A DNA stretch of 64,000 nucleotides from Natrialba hulunbeirensis JCM 10989 (GTDB lineage Archaea > Halobacteriota > Halobacteria > Halobacteriales > Natrialbaceae), in NCBI RefSeq assembly GCF_000337575.1, contig NZ_AOIM01000002.1, forward strand, positions 8,533 to 72,532, in the 5' to 3' direction. The notes below the pieces were generated by a model. That model was not told the origin of the DNA. It did not search any database and saw nothing but the letters and a program-made list of their open reading frames with translations. Below, piece after piece: positions 51,209 through 60,065 of the stretch. The position numbers and the translations under genes are program-made. Numbering within the stretch: the stretch's first letter is position 1; each line of letters starts with the position of its first letter.

Positions 51209-51532
51209 CTAGTTCTCCGGATCAACTGGGCCTTTGTATTTTGAGCGTATCTTTTCTCCATCCCGCCACTGCCAGTAGTAGTAGCGGTTGTCGTTAATCT
51301 CCTTCACTGTGATTGTCGCCTTCGAGGGGACGCCATCTGGACGGTCCTCTGATCGCTCTTCAATCTGGTTGTTCTCTTCGTTTTCCGCTAGTCGTGCTTC
51401 TCGCTCATGGTATTCCGCGAGCTCCTCGGTATACCTGGCGACGTGCCGAAGGAGTTCAGGCGAGTAGTCGTTGAGTGTATCGACGACATCGGCGGGAAGT
51501 TCCTGTGGAGGTGACGGTGGCTCGTAGGACAT
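51209..51532 (-). CDS. DUF6788-like small protein under TTAACCAACA operator
   Basis: 107 residues from ATG 51532 (ATG 51541 also possible). Helical start VVDTLNDYSPELLRHVARYT, then TITVKEINDNRYYYWQWRDG and KIRSKYKGPV: the short beta unit of DUF6788-type proteins, found in haloarchaeal mobile elements and thought to bind nucleic acid. Inverted repeat copy C lies 16 bases upstream and would cover the promoter. Confidence 0.6.
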   Translation of the reverse strand: MSYEPPSPPQELPADVVDTLNDYSPELLRHVARYTEELAEYHEREARLAENEENNQIEERSEDRPDGVPSKATITVKEINDNRYYYWQWRDGEKIRSKYKGPVDPEN

Positions 51533-51547
51533 GTAACTCAATCCACG

Positions 51548-51588
51548 TTAACCAACAAGGGCGTTACTACCGTAGGATTGTTGGTTAA
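51548..51588. promoter_or_regulatory. inverted repeat TTAACCAACA-N21-TGTTGGTTAA, copy C
   Basis: Perfect 10-bp arms, 21-nt spacer, between divergent genes (51532 minus and 51665 plus). Only 16 bases from the minus-strand start, so binding there would control that gene directly and perhaps the winged-helix gene on the other side. Confidence 0.7.
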
Positions 51589-51664
51589 GTCTGTGTGAGA
51601 CGGCTCTCGTTCGACTCTCGCCTCTGGTGTAACACTACTCGAAACTCGTTTAAATACATGTTTC

Positions 51665-52006
51665 GTGCTGTGTCACAACGCGCTGCGACGAATCGAACTT
51701 GAAGTCCTCGCCACCATCGAACGTGGCGATACAATCTCGAAGCTCGCGACAAAGCTTGACCACAGCAAGAGTTACCTCTCCCGTGCTGTCGGAGATCTCG
51801 TCGAGAAGAGACTGGTCTACACGGGACGTGACGGCCGTCGGAAATGCGTTGTTCCCTCGGATTCCCGGGCAGTTGAAATATTTCAGGATCTCGTCCGCCA
51901 GCACTCTCACATCGACTTTCCCGAGTTGTTGACGGGCAAAGCTCTCGAGGTACTGTATTACCCGCAGAGGAAGTCAACAAAGAGGTTTGAGAAGAACTCA
52001 AGTTAA
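51665..52006 (+). CDS. winged-helix DNA-binding protein, probably truncated
   Basis: 113 residues from GTG 51665. HNALRRIELEVLATIERGDT, ISKLATKLDHSKSYLSRAVG, LVEKRLVYTGRDGRRKCVVP form a full winged helix. HSHIDFPELLTGKALEVLYY follows and then the frame turns into PQRKSTKRFEKNSS. Related haloarchaeal regulators go on for another 150-200 residues after ALEVLYY, so this copy is cut at its 3' end. It may still bind DNA. Divergent from the DUF6788 gene across copy C. Confidence 0.6.
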   Translation: MLCHNALRRIELEVLATIERGDTISKLATKLDHSKSYLSRAVGDLVEKRLVYTGRDGRRKCVVPSDSRAVEIFQDLVRQHSHIDFPELLTGKALEVLYYPQRKSTKRFEKNSS

Positions 52007-53229
52007 CTGCCGCGGAGCAACCGCTTCATGCGATTACGGACAGATCGCTCATCTACAAGTTGATCGCGAGTGTTCTCCAGTTCTTCCTCTCGCTGATCAA
52101 GGAGCGTACGCAGCTCGTCACGTTCTGCAGTGAGCATTTCGAGTTGCTCACGTTGCTCAGCGATGGCCCCCTCGAGTTCATCGACTCGTTGCTCGAGCAG
52201 TCGGTTTTTCTCCTCGAGGTAGGTCTGCTCAGGCCTCGAAGCATCGTTCTGGATATGGCCCTCGAACGGAGAGTCAACTCCAATTTCCGTCGTCTCTCCT
52301 GAGCCGACTGCTGACGGATCGTAGAACTCGTCCGTTGCACCGATAGCCCGTTCGATCGTTTTCTCACCATACGTCGACCCATCCGCATAGTGAACCTCGT
52401 CCCACTTTTCGCGGATCAATCCTGACTGTCGAAACAGATGGTCTATCCGTGTGCGATCCCCGCCCGTCCAGAACGCAAGCAAACAACACAGCGCCATATC
52501 GGCTTCCGACTGGCTGTCGTAGCCAGCTGTTGATCCTCGCCACAGTCGATCAAACTTCTCCCCGTTGCTCGCAGACCGTGCTTTCTCGAGGAGGTCCTCA
52601 TCCTCGAGTTCCAGTGATTGATCAAGAGTCCCTGTGTTCGGCGGATCGGCATCAGCAGCGTCAGCCCCGTCACTCACCTGGGATGCGATGAATTCCTCGT
52701 GAACCTCCTCGAGTGCCTCCTGGCGCTCGTTGATCGACGTCGGTGTTCCGTCGACGTGGTCTGCGGTCACCGTAAAGAAGCGAGCTTGATCGTACATCTC
52801 GATCGAGCCATGTCGGTTCCGACCATCGGGAAGATCCCCCTCGATGAGTACGTGATACCCCGTTCCCGACGGCGAGACCTCGGTGAACGAATCTAGCTGT
52901 TCGATGATTGACGGCGCCGGCTCGAGTGGCTCGCCTGTCTCAGGATCGCGGCAGTCATCCAGATCGACGCCGACCAGTGGATCCGTCGCCGTGAATACGA
53001 AACCGATCCCATCGGCTGCACCAGTAGCTGCGTACTCGAGTGCCTGTTCGAGAGTAGTCCACGTCCGATCATCTGTAGTCGAGGCAAAGCTCTCAGTCGC
53101 AGGATCCACTGGTACCTTTGTCGCCTTTCCATCGCGGTCCTCTGTTCGCCAGCAAATCCACTGTGTTCGCTCGGCGAGTGTGTCCGGTAATGCTTCGATA
53201 TCGATTATAGGTGCTGTCTGATCACTCAT
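52003..53229 (-). CDS. primase-polymerase-like protein (NrS-1/AEP type), no helicase domain
   Basis: 408 residues from ATG 53229. N-terminal archaeo-eukaryotic primase elements: DGIGFVFTATDPLVGVDLDD (metal-binding DxD), EVSPSGTGYHVLIEG (SxGTGxH) and EMYDQARFFTVTADH. A middle SNGEKFDRLWRGSTAGY then EADMALCCLLAFWTGGD ... LFRQSGL matches the helicase-binding domain of NrS-1-like polymerases. The C-terminus is a coiled coil. An SF3 helicase normally fused is absent. Likely primes or fills DNA in plasmid replication or after transfer. Confidence 0.75.
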   Translation of the reverse strand: MSDQTAPIIDIEALPDTLAERTQWICWRTEDRDGKATKVPVDPATESFASTTDDRTWTTLEQALEYAATGAADGIGFVFTATDPLVGVDLDDCRDPETGEPLEPAPSIIEQLDSFTEVSPSGTGYHVLIEGDLPDGRNRHGSIEMYDQARFFTVTADHVDGTPTSINERQEALEEVHEEFIASQVSDGADAADADPPNTGTLDQSLELEDEDLLEKARSASNGEKFDRLWRGSTAGYDSQSEADMALCCLLAFWTGGDRTRIDHLFRQSGLIREKWDEVHYADGSTYGEKTIERAIGATDEFYDPSAVGSGETTEIGVDSPFEGHIQNDASRPEQTYLEEKNRLLEQRVDELEGAIAEQREQLEMLTAERDELRTLLDQREEELENTRDQLVDERSVRNRMKRLLRGS

Positions 53230-53412
53230 GGTCGACCTCCATCGATGATGACTCTCCATCCCTGACGGAGTCGAAAAACTCGAGGCTCCGAACTGATGCT
53301 TTATTTCGAACCCCCTGACCGACGGGGTGACCTCCCTCTATACTAGTCGGTTTTGGCCTCGAGGTTACCCGGACATCCGCCGCAGTCTTGCGGTTTTTAT
53401 CTGGACACCCCT

Positions 53413-53448
53413 GTCCAGGCATTTTTCTACTCTTCAAAATGCCTGGAC
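53413..53448. promoter_or_regulatory. perfect 13-bp stem hairpin
   Basis: GTCCAGGCATTTT-N10-AAAATGCCTGGAC between the coupling ATPase stop and prim-pol start. No T-run after the stem on either strand, so more likely a protein-binding or regulatory site than a simple terminator. The remaining gap (53230-53500) shows GGACACCCCTGTCC and no gene. Confidence 0.5.
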
Positions 53449-53500
53449 GACGACTGTTACAGATAACGTCCAACCAGATCATGCGTATGGATACCATGAT

Positions 53501-56500
53501 TTATTCGAGGAAGGTCCGACCATAGGCAGACAGCGTGATACCAGTATAGTGGCGCACACGCTTGCCGTCACGTGTCGGGCGGTACTCGTCGTACGAAACA
53601 TACTCGTTCAGCTTCCGGCCGAACCAGGATTTCGCGTACGCCTCTTGGCCGTGTGTGTCTGCCCACGCTTCGTAGGCGTTGTAGAGTTCGTCTTTTGCGA
53701 TCTCGGCATGTTCCTGTTCAACGAGACAGTCCTCGACAAACGTTCCGAAATCCACGTCTTGTGGTCTATCTGACGGTTTGCTTTCGGATAGGTTCTCTGA
53801 AGGGTCAGGAGTGGGTGGTCCACATTCAGATTCTGAGTGAAAAGTCGAGACGGACTCATTGGACTGCTCCTGTTCAGCGAAACTGAGAAAGGGGTCAGTG
53901 GCTAGCGAGTCCAGTTCTTCGACAAGACCATCAAGGGAGTGTAGCTGTCCATCACGATAGACCCGTAGTGCGTCGGTATCCCTGTCGAGCACAGCAATCA
54001 CATATGGCGCGAGAGGTTCATCCGATTTCGACGTGACTGCATCAGGGACGAATGGTTCACGGATCGCCACCCACTCTTGTTCGAACGCCGATCTACTCTC
54101 GTAGCGATGGCGTTTGATCGGCTCGTAGACAACGTACTCATCGGCAGTTCTGTCATAGCTGTACACGGCAGGAACATCACTTCGTGAGAGCGAGTCCAAC
54201 GACGAAACGGTCGCGAATTCAGTTCCCGTTCCGTCGCTTAGACGGTACTCTCCTTCTTGCCGAGTCCACACAGAGCGTCTCGAGTCACCAGTCGCTGGTC
54301 GAACTGCAGTCACGCCGTCCCGAGCGTTCGCACCGCCATTGAACGTGACGTGCGAGTCAGACGTGTATAATCGGACGTCGCCGGACTCGAGTTCGTTGAC
54401 TGGTGAAGAAAGGATATCCTCAAGACGAGCAGCAGCCTGCAGTTCGTCATCACTGTCTTCAGAGGTGGCAACGACGAACAGAGGGACGTGACCAGCATCT
54501 CGAGCCCGCTGGAAGTTTCGAAGGATCTTCACCGGTTTGTCGACCGTCGTTGACTCGACCTCAATATCGAAGATGTGCTCGCAGTCGGGATGAACCGCTC
54601 TTCCATCCGGTTTCTCGCTTCCATCCTGTGTGAAGACCGTGACATCGAAGCCCTGCCGAGAGAGTTCCCGCTCGACGACGAACAACAACTCATCGTGAAG
54701 ATCACTTCCCGAAGATCGGACATCACCCGTATCTGGTTTGGTCACCGCTTGGCCCTCGCCGGTCAATCGAACGACGATCTCGCCGTGTTCCTGATCGAGC
54801 GTTACCTCAAGCAATCGTGAACGGCCCCGTATTTCTCCAAGCTCTTCGATCGACGGTGGTGACGCATCGGCGGCCTCGAATTGTGTTTGAAGTACCTGAT
54901 CGACCGGCTGAACAGGAACCCATCCGTTCTCTTCACGAGTATCTTGTCGGAGTTGGATCGTCCGAACTGCGTTTGCGAGGGCAATATCGATATCCATAGA
55001 CGCTAATTCGAACGTCTCGCGAACGGTATCCGGAGTCCGACTCGTTGGAGGGGACTCAGAGACAGTACCGTACTCGGTCTCTGCTCGCTCGTGAATCCGC
55101 TCGAGTGCGTTCTGGAATGCCTGTTCCTCGCAGTCAGTGAGCGGCTCATCACTCTCGGGGTGTCCTGGCGGAATCGGTAGCGGAGCCAGACTGAACGGCT
55201 CTGGGCCAGTCTCGCCGAATGTTGGACTCGATAAGCGAACGATCCACTCCCCACGTGGAAGTGACCGGATCCGATTGGCGAACTCGACGGGGTCCATGTC
55301 TTCGTGGGCCATCACCTTCGCAATCTCATTGTCGACGGCGATCTTGCCGATAATCGGACTCCCCACGTCGTTCAGAACGTTCAGGTAGACTTCACGGCCA
55401 CCCTTGACATCGAGTTGCTCGGGGAACTGCAGTGAAAGACCAACTGAGAGCCGGAAGCTTCGCCCTTTCTCCAAGAGCGTGTTCATCACGTCAGAAACAG
55501 CCAGACTCGAGGCCTCGTCGATGAGCAGGTTGATCACGTAGTCGTCCGGCTTCTGTTGAATATCGTCACCACGCTCTCTCAGCGCGTTGTAGAGCTCCGT
55601 CAAAATCACACCCGTCATCGCCTTCGCCGAGTCATCTCGAAGTCCACTGAGGTCGAACAGGATTACCGTGCGATCGTCGAGGACGTCGCGGAAGTCGAAC
55701 TGTGGCTCAGTGTTATTGAACACTCGCCGGAGATGCTCGTCCTGGGAAATGTAGTCCAGACGGTTACTGACGCCACCCATTACGGTCGCAAATGTGTTCG
55801 GATCGAGCTGGAGTTGCCGGTCAATCCGCCGCTGTACCTGTGGATGACTCGAGTGTGGCGCAGCACCTTCCTCTGGCTCTGGTGGTCCGGCACGCCAGAG
55901 TTGATCGACAATGTACTCGAGTTGATCGTGAGCGAAGTAGTCGACACTCTCACGGTAGCGGCCGTTCTCACGGCCATGTTCGTCGTCGTAGAGCGTTTTG
56001 ATGAGATACTTGATGAGCGTTGGCGCGACGACTGCCCGCTCGTAGCGCTCTACACCCATCACCATCTTCAGAATTTCCTCGTAGTGATCGGCCTTGTTCT
56101 GGACCGCGTCGACGCGTCGAACCCCGTTCTCGAGCTGTCTCTCGATGTTGAAGAACGCGAATCCAGGCAGTACCTCGGGAATCGGGAAATGGACGACGTT
56201 CTCCTCGAGGTCGTCGACACCGAATCGACGAGCGTGGGCTCGCATGTAGTCCTCACAGAGGCCATCACCCTTTGCGTCGATCAGGATGATCGGGCCGTCA
56301 GTCTGCTCGTAGAGTGAGAGCTTGTCGTTGGTCAGCGATTTCGACTTCCCGCCGCCGGTCGTTGCTGCACGGACGTAGTGAGTCGGAAGCAACGACGGCG
56401 GGATACGGACTGGCTCCTCTTCCGGCTCGCCGTTCTCATCGATCGCATACCCGATTGTCATGCCCTCTCGGAACTCGTCCATGAGATCCGGATGCGGCCG

Positions 56501-57886
56501 TGGGAGCGGATTCCGAGAGCGTTGCTCGGAACGTGTCCCTCGGCTTCCTTCGACCGTCAGATCTTGGGACGATGGGACAACAGTGAGGTTCGCAAGTTCA
56601 TCAGCGTTCAACACGAGGTCTGGTCTACATTTCCCCCGACCAGTGGCCAGTTCTCCATCGAGCATGTTTTCGAGGACCGCTCGAGCACGTTTTCGCTTCG
56701 TTCGATTCAACACGCCCTTCGATCGGAGTCGGTGCCCCTCGAGTTCGTAGAACGGGCCATCCAAGGCGTTCAGCGATTGAGCGAGTTGATCAAGTTGGGT
56801 TTCGAGATCGTTGTTCGCCTTACCGGTCTCAGTAGGTGGAAGTGCGACTGCTCTAGCATTGACGGTGAAGGTTCGTTTTGAGTGTTTAGCTTCGATCCGG
56901 TCGATCCGGTTTTGGGCTTCAGTTCCGATATTCCGCTGTTGGTCCTCTGGGTCAATCTCGCCAATCTCGAACAACGGACCGATGTAGCGCTGCCCGAACG
57001 TATCTCGTCCGTCTCGAAGGTCTTCGATTCGCAACTTTGCATCGGCGTCCCACTCGGGTTTGCGTTGCCAGACTACCTGGAACGCAATCGGATACTCGAG
57101 TTCGGTGAGGTGATCGATCAACGTCGCGAGTGGGGGCTGCTCAGTATCGTACTCGGTTGGATCCGGATCCCGGTTCGCGAACGGTTTGATCGTCGTCATC
57201 CAGTCGCGTTTGCGCTCGGCCCGGCCGTGCCACTGGACACCGATTGGTTCGATTTCCTCGAGTGATGGTCGGGTGAAGGTGGTCGCGGACTCTGAAGTGG
57301 GCGACGCTCCTTCATTAAGCGCTGAATCCGCGTCTTTAGTAGACTCGTCGGAGGTGTACTCGAGGACCGATTCATCATCAAATTCAGCGTCGACAGCATC
57401 GGTCTCGGGGTCAGTGAACTCAGACCCGTCGCCGGTCGAACGACCACCGTCAGTTCTCTCGACTGCGTCTTGCTCGTGGTCTACCTGTTCATCAGTGTCC
57501 GGAGACTCCAGCAGCCTTCTATCCTCAGATTGCTCGTCATACTCGTCCTGCGTGTACTCAACTGGTTGGACGAGTTTTCGCTCGAGTTCCATCTCACACC
57601 GAGCGACATCGAACGTTTGCGGGTAGATCGTCTTGAGCTGTTTCCCGAGCGTCTCGAGATGGGCTGGTTGGTCAACACCGTAGTAGAACTCGACTGGCTC
57701 GTCTTCCCCTTCGCTGACCGCGAGGAATTCGAACGTCGGCGGAGTAGTATCAGCAAACGGATTTAGTCTGTCCGACAACCCCCGTACATTTGGGTTCGTT
57801 AGTTTGTGGAGGCTCTCGAGTGCGGCTGGAATCTCTGCGGTATGAAGTTCTTCAGAGGTTGGGGTCACTCGGATATATTCACTCAT
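53501..57886 (-). CDS. giant conjugative coupling ATPase with nuclease-like and primase-C-terminal-like domains
   Basis: 1461 residues from ATG 57886; GGAGGT 10 bases before supports this start over the ATG at 57904. Acidic linker about 110-220. The VirD4/TraD-like motor has Walker A RAATTGGGKSKSL (about residue 509) and Walker B NLLIDEASSLAVSD (789). Around 1110-1170 HIFDIEVESTTVDKPVKIL then RNFQRARDAGH resembles a PD-(D/E)XK or DNA-end-binding fold. The last 90 residues (FGTFVEDCLVEQEHAEIAKD, LYNAYEAWADTHG, FGRKLNEYV, YTGITLSAYG) look like the DNA-binding C-terminus of phage/plasmid primases. Couples DNA to the secretion channel. Confidence 0.75.
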   Translation of the reverse strand: MSEYIRVTPTSEELHTAEIPAALESLHKLTNPNVRGLSDRLNPFADTTPPTFEFLAVSEGEDEPVEFYYGVDQPAHLETLGKQLKTIYPQTFDVARCEMELERKLVQPVEYTQDEYDEQSEDRRLLESPDTDEQVDHEQDAVERTDGGRSTGDGSEFTDPETDAVDAEFDDESVLEYTSDESTKDADSALNEGASPTSESATTFTRPSLEEIEPIGVQWHGRAERKRDWMTTIKPFANRDPDPTEYDTEQPPLATLIDHLTELEYPIAFQVVWQRKPEWDADAKLRIEDLRDGRDTFGQRYIGPLFEIGEIDPEDQQRNIGTEAQNRIDRIEAKHSKRTFTVNARAVALPPTETGKANNDLETQLDQLAQSLNALDGPFYELEGHRLRSKGVLNRTKRKRARAVLENMLDGELATGRGKCRPDLVLNADELANLTVVPSSQDLTVEGSRGTRSEQRSRNPLPRPHPDLMDEFREGMTIGYAIDENGEPEEEPVRIPPSLLPTHYVRAATTGGGKSKSLTNDKLSLYEQTDGPIILIDAKGDGLCEDYMRAHARRFGVDDLEENVVHFPIPEVLPGFAFFNIERQLENGVRRVDAVQNKADHYEEILKMVMGVERYERAVVAPTLIKYLIKTLYDDEHGRENGRYRESVDYFAHDQLEYIVDQLWRAGPPEPEEGAAPHSSHPQVQRRIDRQLQLDPNTFATVMGGVSNRLDYISQDEHLRRVFNNTEPQFDFRDVLDDRTVILFDLSGLRDDSAKAMTGVILTELYNALRERGDDIQQKPDDYVINLLIDEASSLAVSDVMNTLLEKGRSFRLSVGLSLQFPEQLDVKGGREVYLNVLNDVGSPIIGKIAVDNEIAKVMAHEDMDPVEFANRIRSLPRGEWIVRLSSPTFGETGPEPFSLAPLPIPPGHPESDEPLTDCEEQAFQNALERIHERAETEYGTVSESPPTSRTPDTVRETFELASMDIDIALANAVRTIQLRQDTREENGWVPVQPVDQVLQTQFEAADASPPSIEELGEIRGRSRLLEVTLDQEHGEIVVRLTGEGQAVTKPDTGDVRSSGSDLHDELLFVVERELSRQGFDVTVFTQDGSEKPDGRAVHPDCEHIFDIEVESTTVDKPVKILRNFQRARDAGHVPLFVVATSEDSDDELQAAARLEDILSSPVNELESGDVRLYTSDSHVTFNGGANARDGVTAVRPATGDSRRSVWTRQEGEYRLSDGTGTEFATVSSLDSLSRSDVPAVYSYDRTADEYVVYEPIKRHRYESRSAFEQEWVAIREPFVPDAVTSKSDEPLAPYVIAVLDRDTDALRVYRDGQLHSLDGLVEELDSLATDPFLSFAEQEQSNESVSTFHSESECGPPTPDPSENLSESKPSDRPQDVDFGTFVEDCLVEQEHAEIAKDELYNAYEAWADTHGQEAYAKSWFGRKLNEYVSYDEYRPTRDGKRVRHYTGITLSAYGRTFLE

Positions 57887-60065
57887 CGGAGTGGTTACCT
57901 CCATCAGTCCACGTTAGCACCTCGTTGCCTGTCTCTCGCTGCTCTTCGGGGCCTGTCTCGTCTGGTCGCGTGTCCTCTTCGGGTTGTCGTCCAACTTCTT
58001 CAGAGACTCCGGGCAGCTCTGTTCGAGATTGCGCTTTGGCGTCGAAGTCGATCACGTCCGTCTCCTTCTCAAGTGCGTGGACCTCGATACCCCGCCAGTC
58101 ACCGTCGACACCGACGAGCGCTTCCGAATACCCGATGTCCTCACTTCCCGGGACAGCGTCCTGGACGAACCGCATCTGCGCCGAGTTCAGCCCGAACTCG
58201 TTGGCCCAGTGCTGGTCCATCCCATCGAGATGGTGGAATTGCTTGATCGCACACTGATCGAGGATCGCCTCGGACTCAGTGTGCTGGAAGAACTCATCGA
58301 CAGTCTGGGTTATCATCCGAATGGAGAGATCGTGATGACGGTGGTGACGGAACACGATCTCGAGGTACTCGAGACTCGCTGCATCCTGCATCAAGTATCG
58401 AGCCTCGTCAATGACGAACACGACTTCCTTATCCGTCTCTTTCGCTCGCTCGTAGACTAACGTGATCAACAGCTGCATGATGAGACTCGTGCTGCCCCCG
58501 AGACTGCCCTCCTGTTGGGCCAGGTCAAGGTAGATCACCTTCTCGTCGCGAAGGTCGAACTCGGTTGGTCGCCCAAGATTTTCGTAGCGACCGTCCGCTG
58601 CAAAGGATCGTAACTGGTCAATCAGCCACGTTGCATCCGACTCGATCTTTCGAGCTTCCTCGTCTGTCCGAACGACGAACCCCTCCGGATTGTTGACCAT
58701 CTCCTCGAGGATATCGAGGACATCTCGCATCGTCGGACTTTGGTTGTCATGTGTCGCGATGTCGTCTGTGATTCCCTTTCGAACGTACGCTTCTTCGATG
58801 GCCGTCTCGAGTGTCGTTCGTTTATCGCCGAGTTGGATGCCACGAAGGGCGAAGTAGTTCGAGAGGAAGCTCATCACACTGTCGAGCTTTTCTCGGTACG
58901 GGCTCGCGTCCTCACCCATCGCTCGCTGGATCCGTTCGGGAGTTGGCTTGATCTCGAGTGGGTTCAGTCCCATATCGCCACCGACCGTAATTCGCGTTCC
59001 ACCGAGGGCTTCGGCGACGCCAGCCCAGTTGTTCAGTGGCTCGAGGATGATCCCGATTCGATCCTCACTCTGTTCGATCGAGCGGATGAAGTTCTGTTTC
59101 GCGCCAAACGACTTTCCGGAGCCGGGATCACCGATGGTGAACATTGCGTACCCGTTTTCGCGAGCGAACGGATCGATCACGACGGGACTTTCGTTCTTCC
59201 AGTGGGTTCCAAACTCCACACCACCGTCCTCGAGAATCGTTGCGTTATGCGGTGACGCGAGTAACGCGCCAACGGCGCCACCGAGTGAGATTGCTTCGCG
59301 GCCAAACGGATTCGAACCGATCGGTGCCGCGGCCTGGAGCGCAAGATCCTGCTTACAGATCCCTGTCTTCGGTGAGAGGCCAGCGGGTTGCTCACGAAGC
59401 CGGCTCCGGATTGTTCGAACAGTCTCTCGAAGTTCGTCTCTCGTATCCGCTCGGACAGTGACGAACATCCCCTGATCGAACACACGGCTGCCGTTCTCGA
59501 CCGCCTTGTACGTCGACACCGCCTCGTTGGCCCGCTCCTGCAGGTACGCACCACGAACGCTCTGCTCGAGGTCAGCGTCAACCTGAAGATCGTCCGCGAC
59601 CCGCTGGAGTTCGTCACGAGCTTTCTGCTGATTCTTCGGTGTGATATGGACGGTGAGATCGAACTCGATGTCGGTCAGTTCGAACAGTTCGTTCAGATAG
59701 CCGTCTTTGGGATAGTCGGGATAGTCAGCAATGTACAGCGTGGACGTCCACTGCTCACCGACCTGCGCAGTTCGGGTTTCCCACGTGATCGCCGATGGAG
59801 CAACAGCGCTCTTGTGCCGTTCAGCAATATCTTCGAGGAGTGTTCCTTCGACATCACCGGCTTCGAGTGTCTCCTCATCCAGGAGGTCTGAGAGGTCGAC
59901 TTCCTCCTCGTCGTCGTTCGATCGTCCCCGATAGGCCTTCACGCCAACACCGAGGAGAACAGCAACCAGAACCAGCCCTGCAACGATGTGAGTCGGCTCA
60001 AGTGACGCGAGATACTGCTCGAGATCGGCGACAGAGACGTCGACAACGGTGATTGAACTACTCAT
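57879..60065 (-). CDS. VirB4-like conjugation ATPase
   Basis: 728 residues from ATG 60065, chosen because GGAGGG lies 6 bases before it and it overlaps the previous stop (ATGAGTAG). One N-terminal membrane span (HIVAGLVLVAVLLGVGVKAY), then a VirB4-type N-domain and motor with Walker A FTIGDPGSGKSFGAKQ (about 308) and Walker B VVFVIDEARYLMQD (548), with TQTVDEFF as a later conserved motif. Powers assembly or operation of a type IV secretion channel. The next gene overlaps its end by 8 bases. Confidence 0.85.
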   Translation of the reverse strand: MSSSITVVDVSVADLEQYLASLEPTHIVAGLVLVAVLLGVGVKAYRGRSNDDEEEVDLSDLLDEETLEAGDVEGTLLEDIAERHKSAVAPSAITWETRTAQVGEQWTSTLYIADYPDYPKDGYLNELFELTDIEFDLTVHITPKNQQKARDELQRVADDLQVDADLEQSVRGAYLQERANEAVSTYKAVENGSRVFDQGMFVTVRADTRDELRETVRTIRSRLREQPAGLSPKTGICKQDLALQAAAPIGSNPFGREAISLGGAVGALLASPHNATILEDGGVEFGTHWKNESPVVIDPFARENGYAMFTIGDPGSGKSFGAKQNFIRSIEQSEDRIGIILEPLNNWAGVAEALGGTRITVGGDMGLNPLEIKPTPERIQRAMGEDASPYREKLDSVMSFLSNYFALRGIQLGDKRTTLETAIEEAYVRKGITDDIATHDNQSPTMRDVLDILEEMVNNPEGFVVRTDEEARKIESDATWLIDQLRSFAADGRYENLGRPTEFDLRDEKVIYLDLAQQEGSLGGSTSLIMQLLITLVYERAKETDKEVVFVIDEARYLMQDAASLEYLEIVFRHHRHHDLSIRMITQTVDEFFQHTESEAILDQCAIKQFHHLDGMDQHWANEFGLNSAQMRFVQDAVPGSEDIGYSEALVGVDGDWRGIEVHALEKETDVIDFDAKAQSRTELPGVSEEVGRQPEEDTRPDETGPEEQRETGNEVLTWTDGGNHSDE

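Noticed and set aside
53222-53497. 91-codon minus-strand ORF between prim-pol and coupling ATPase
   Set aside because: Spans the 13-bp hairpin, basic composition and no recognisable fold.
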